Positions 5,144 through 6,817 of a stretch of DNA of 6,817 nucleotides are shown in pieces (position 1 is the stretch's first letter; every line of letters starts with the position of its first letter). This stretch comes from JBFXDW01 sp050180745 (GTDB lineage Bacteria; Pseudomonadota; Alphaproteobacteria; UBA9219): the NCBI GenBank assembly GCA_050180745.1, contig JBFXDW010000096.1, positions 1-6,817 of the forward strand, written 5' to 3'. The position numbers and the translations under genes were made by a program. Under the pieces are notes generated by a model. That model was not told where the DNA came from, did not search any database, and worked only from the letters and a program-made list of their open reading frames with translations.

Positions 5144-6049
5144 CTACCACTCAATCTTAGGAAGTTCCAGAAGCCTCACGGGGCCGAAGTAGAGTTGGTT
5201 GCTGTGCAGCGCGACAGGCAGGACCATCGAACTGCTGCTGCCCATCATAGAGGCTGGGCGGGCCAAAACGTCCATCGTCGCTCGTAAAAGAGAGAGCTGG
5301 CTATTATCAATCTGATCGCGTGTCGCCAGTATCCCAATTGTTTCATCAAGACCTTGCACGCGGCCTGCAAACGCTCCTTGAGGTTGGAGGTTTTCATCTA
5401 AGGCCAGATTGCCTCGTGCGGCGACATAAAGAGGTCCCCAGTTAAGTTCAAATTCATCGAACTCGATCATGCCGCCGACATCGCGCCAGTTTTGTAGAGA
5501 ATCAGTTTTCGTGAAGTTAGGTGTAGGGCCTATGATCCTGAAACGAAAATTAGCTTCGTCCATCTGGTTGCCAAGGGCAAAGGGTGTTTCTTCCGTGAAG
5601 GTCACACCCAGAGGATTAAGCCAGAGATGTAGCTCTTCAGGCTCTTGGGCGGCGCTGAAGCGGACAATGCCTGCTGTTAGATCATGTCCCATAAGTTGTG
5701 CTGTGATGCCATCGCGCAACTTACCGGAAATCTCATTTTGTTGCCAAAGCTTTAGGTAAAAAACGGACTCTTTGGCGTTGATTTCATTGCCGTTTTCTAG
5801 TTTTATGTGGAGCGGTTCCAAATGCGCGTGGACTGAAAATGGATTGCCATTGATAAAGCGTCTTTCGTATGTCACGTCTATTCTGGCCTGCTTTGCCAGC
5901 ACTAAGGCGCGGTCAATCTGGCGGTCAACGTAAAGCGCGGCAAGGCTCCAAAGAACCATCCATGCAATCAGAATGGCAAGGACTAAGATCCCCGCAAGAT
6001 GACGTTTGCGGTGATGACGGCGGGTGAAGATTCGGGCAGCATGTGACAT
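5144..6049 (-). CDS. DUF2125 family membrane-anchored protein of unknown function
   Basis: This 301-residue protein starts with a basic segment (Arg6, Arg10, Arg11, Arg14, Lys15, Arg16), then one hydrophobic helix (about 18-41). This fits a single-pass inner-membrane anchor with the rest in the periplasm. The remainder is predicted beta-rich. Family hallmarks of DUF2125 are visible from memory: a GG start and an LNWGPLYV-like strand at 192-210, LALDENLQPQG at about 215-225, and a C-terminal LPVALHSNQLYFGP...LPKIEW segment at 277-301. The molecular role is unknown; I infer an envelope function only from topology. The start at 6047-6049 has no clear Shine-Dalgarno but gives a sensible anchor. 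The gene is convergent with the chorismate mutase gene and divergent from hslO, 38 bp away. The next alternative family would be another anchored beta-rich envelope protein. Confidence 0.8.
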   Translation of the reverse strand: MSHAARIFTRRHHRKRHLAGILVLAILIAWMVLWSLAALYVDRQIDRALVLAKQARIDVTYERRFINGNPFSVHAHLEPLHIKLENGNEINAKESVFYLKLWQQNEISGKLRDGITAQLMGHDLTAGIVRFSAAQEPEELHLWLNPLGVTFTEETPFALGNQMDEANFRFRIIGPTPNFTKTDSLQNWRDVGGMIEFDEFELNWGPLYVAARGNLALDENLQPQGAFAGRVQGLDETIGILATRDQIDNSQLSLLRATMDVLARPASMMGSSSSMVLPVALHSNQLYFGPVRLLELPKIEW

Positions 6050-6076
6050 AATGAAAAGATACTAACATACTCAATC

Positions 6077-6080
6077 AGGA
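6077..6080 (+). promoter_or_regulatory. Ribosome binding site of hslO
   Basis: AGGA lies seven bases before ATG 6088, a modest but well-placed Shine-Dalgarno. It supports this start. The site sits in the 38-bp gap shared with the divergent DUF2125 gene. Confidence 0.6.
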
Positions 6081-6087
6081 TAAGAAA

Positions 6088-6817
6088 ATGGCTGAACACG
6101 ATTTTTTATTACCTTTTTTGCTTGAGCGCTCGGCGATCCGAGGGCGCTTGGTGCGTTTATCTGACTCGGTTACTAAAATTATCAATCAACATAAATACCC
6201 TCAAGCTGTTGGAAATGTGCTGGGGCAGGCTGTGGCGTTGGCTGCTAATCTGGGGATGGCGCTGAAATATGAGGGCGTTTTTACACTACAGATCAAGGGG
6301 AAGGGGGCTGTTGATCTATTAGTCGCAGATGTAACGTCCGAGGGGGCCTTGCGGAGCTATGCGCGGTTTGATGAGGCGCGGCTGGGGGATGAAGGTTCTG
6401 TGTTGGGCGAAGGTACGCTCGTTTTTACCGTGGACCAGATTGAGACGAATGAGCGCTATCAGGGCATTGTGCAGCTTGCTCAAGGAGAGGGGCTTTGTGC
6501 AGCACTTCAAACCTATTTTAAAAAATCAGAGCAGATTCCAACAGGTATTTTGGTCGCCGCTAGACGGGCCGCAAATGGTGCTTGGGAGGCGGCAAGTTTG
6601 ATCCTGCAACGCATGCCGCGCGAAGGAGGGGCGAATGCGCCTGATGATACGAGCATAGAGGATGATTGGCTGCGGAGCATGTGTTTGTTGCAGAGCTGTA
6701 CACAGGCCGAGCTTTTGGATTCGTCTTTGCCTGCAGAAGATTTGCTCTTTCGGTTGTTCCATGAAGAGGGGGTTCGTATTTTTGATAAAAAATATTTCCG
6801 TCACGAATGTCGTTGCA
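6088..6817 (+). CDS. hslO: Hsp33 redox-regulated chaperone, 3' end outside window
   Basis: The frame from ATG 6088 stays open for 243 codons to the window edge. The product is the cytoplasmic holdase Hsp33, which binds unfolding proteins when oxidation releases its zinc. Evidence: the N-terminal start followed by RGRLVRLSDSV and the GQAVALAANLGM helix, YFKKSEQIPTGI (residues about 152-163), the ILQRMP segment, and the beginning of the zinc site, Cys241-Arg-Cys243, as the last residues visible. Hsp33 proteins are about 290 residues with a C-x-C then C-x-x-C pair, so roughly 50 residues including the second pair lie beyond the window. The truncation is due to the window and is not evidence of a broken gene. 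It is divergent from the DUF2125 gene, with no evident shared function. Confidence 0.93.
   Translation, partial: MAEHDFLLPFLLERSAIRGRLVRLSDSVTKIINQHKYPQAVGNVLGQAVALAANLGMALKYEGVFTLQIKGKGAVDLLVADVTSEGALRSYARFDEARLGDEGSVLGEGTLVFTVDQIETNERYQGIVQLAQGEGLCAALQTYFKKSEQIPTGILVAARRAANGAWEAASLILQRMPREGGANAPDDTSIEDDWLRSMCLLQSCTQAELLDSSLPAEDLLFRLFHEEGVRIFDKKYFRHECRC

Noticed and set aside
6319..6804. Open frames in other frames across hslO
   Set aside because: The hslO frame is continuous from 6088 to the window edge with clear Hsp33 motifs; the others have no recognisable features.

Overview
The window looks like chromosomal housekeeping DNA from an alphaproteobacterium of moderate GC content. Three things suggest this: a replicative DnaE with an E. 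coli-like degenerate PHP active site, a DUF2125 protein (a family I know from Alphaproteobacteria), and a chorismate mutase with the long C-terminal extension seen in that class. Genus and species cannot be read from the sequence.

Layout: 1-176 is intergenic, made of dispersed-repeat sequence followed by a C-rich heptameric tract. 177-3662 (+) is dnaE, the replicative DNA polymerase III alpha subunit, apparently complete. 3663-3947 is a gap dominated by two opposed arrays of 7-bp repeats, ending in a clear ribosome binding site. 3948-4844 (+) is an AroQ-type chorismate mutase joined to a prephenate-dehydratase/ACT-like C-terminal region. 4845-5143 lies between convergent genes and holds a second repeat copy with a probable two-way terminator. 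5144-6049 (-) is a membrane-anchored DUF2125 protein. 6050-6087 is a short divergent gap. 6088-6817 (+) is the first 243 codons of hslO (Hsp33), cut by the window edge.

The genes serve separate functions (replication, aromatic amino acid synthesis, envelope, oxidative-stress chaperone) and do not form one operon. dnaE and the chorismate mutase point the same way but are separated by 285 bp of repeat. I see no phage, transposase, defence, toxin-antitoxin, tRNA or rRNA gene.

The unusual content is intergenic. All three larger gaps contain related repeat material: a TGGGATTCC...GGAATGACGGA hairpin with variable loop, an AT-rich flank present in opposite orientations at 1-60 and 4971-5030 (46/60 identical by hand), a GAGAGAWAYGCAAA block, and arrays of degenerate 7-bp units that reach or nearly reach the neighbouring start and stop codons. 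This looks like a family of small palindromic intergenic elements and is the part most worth a genome-wide search.
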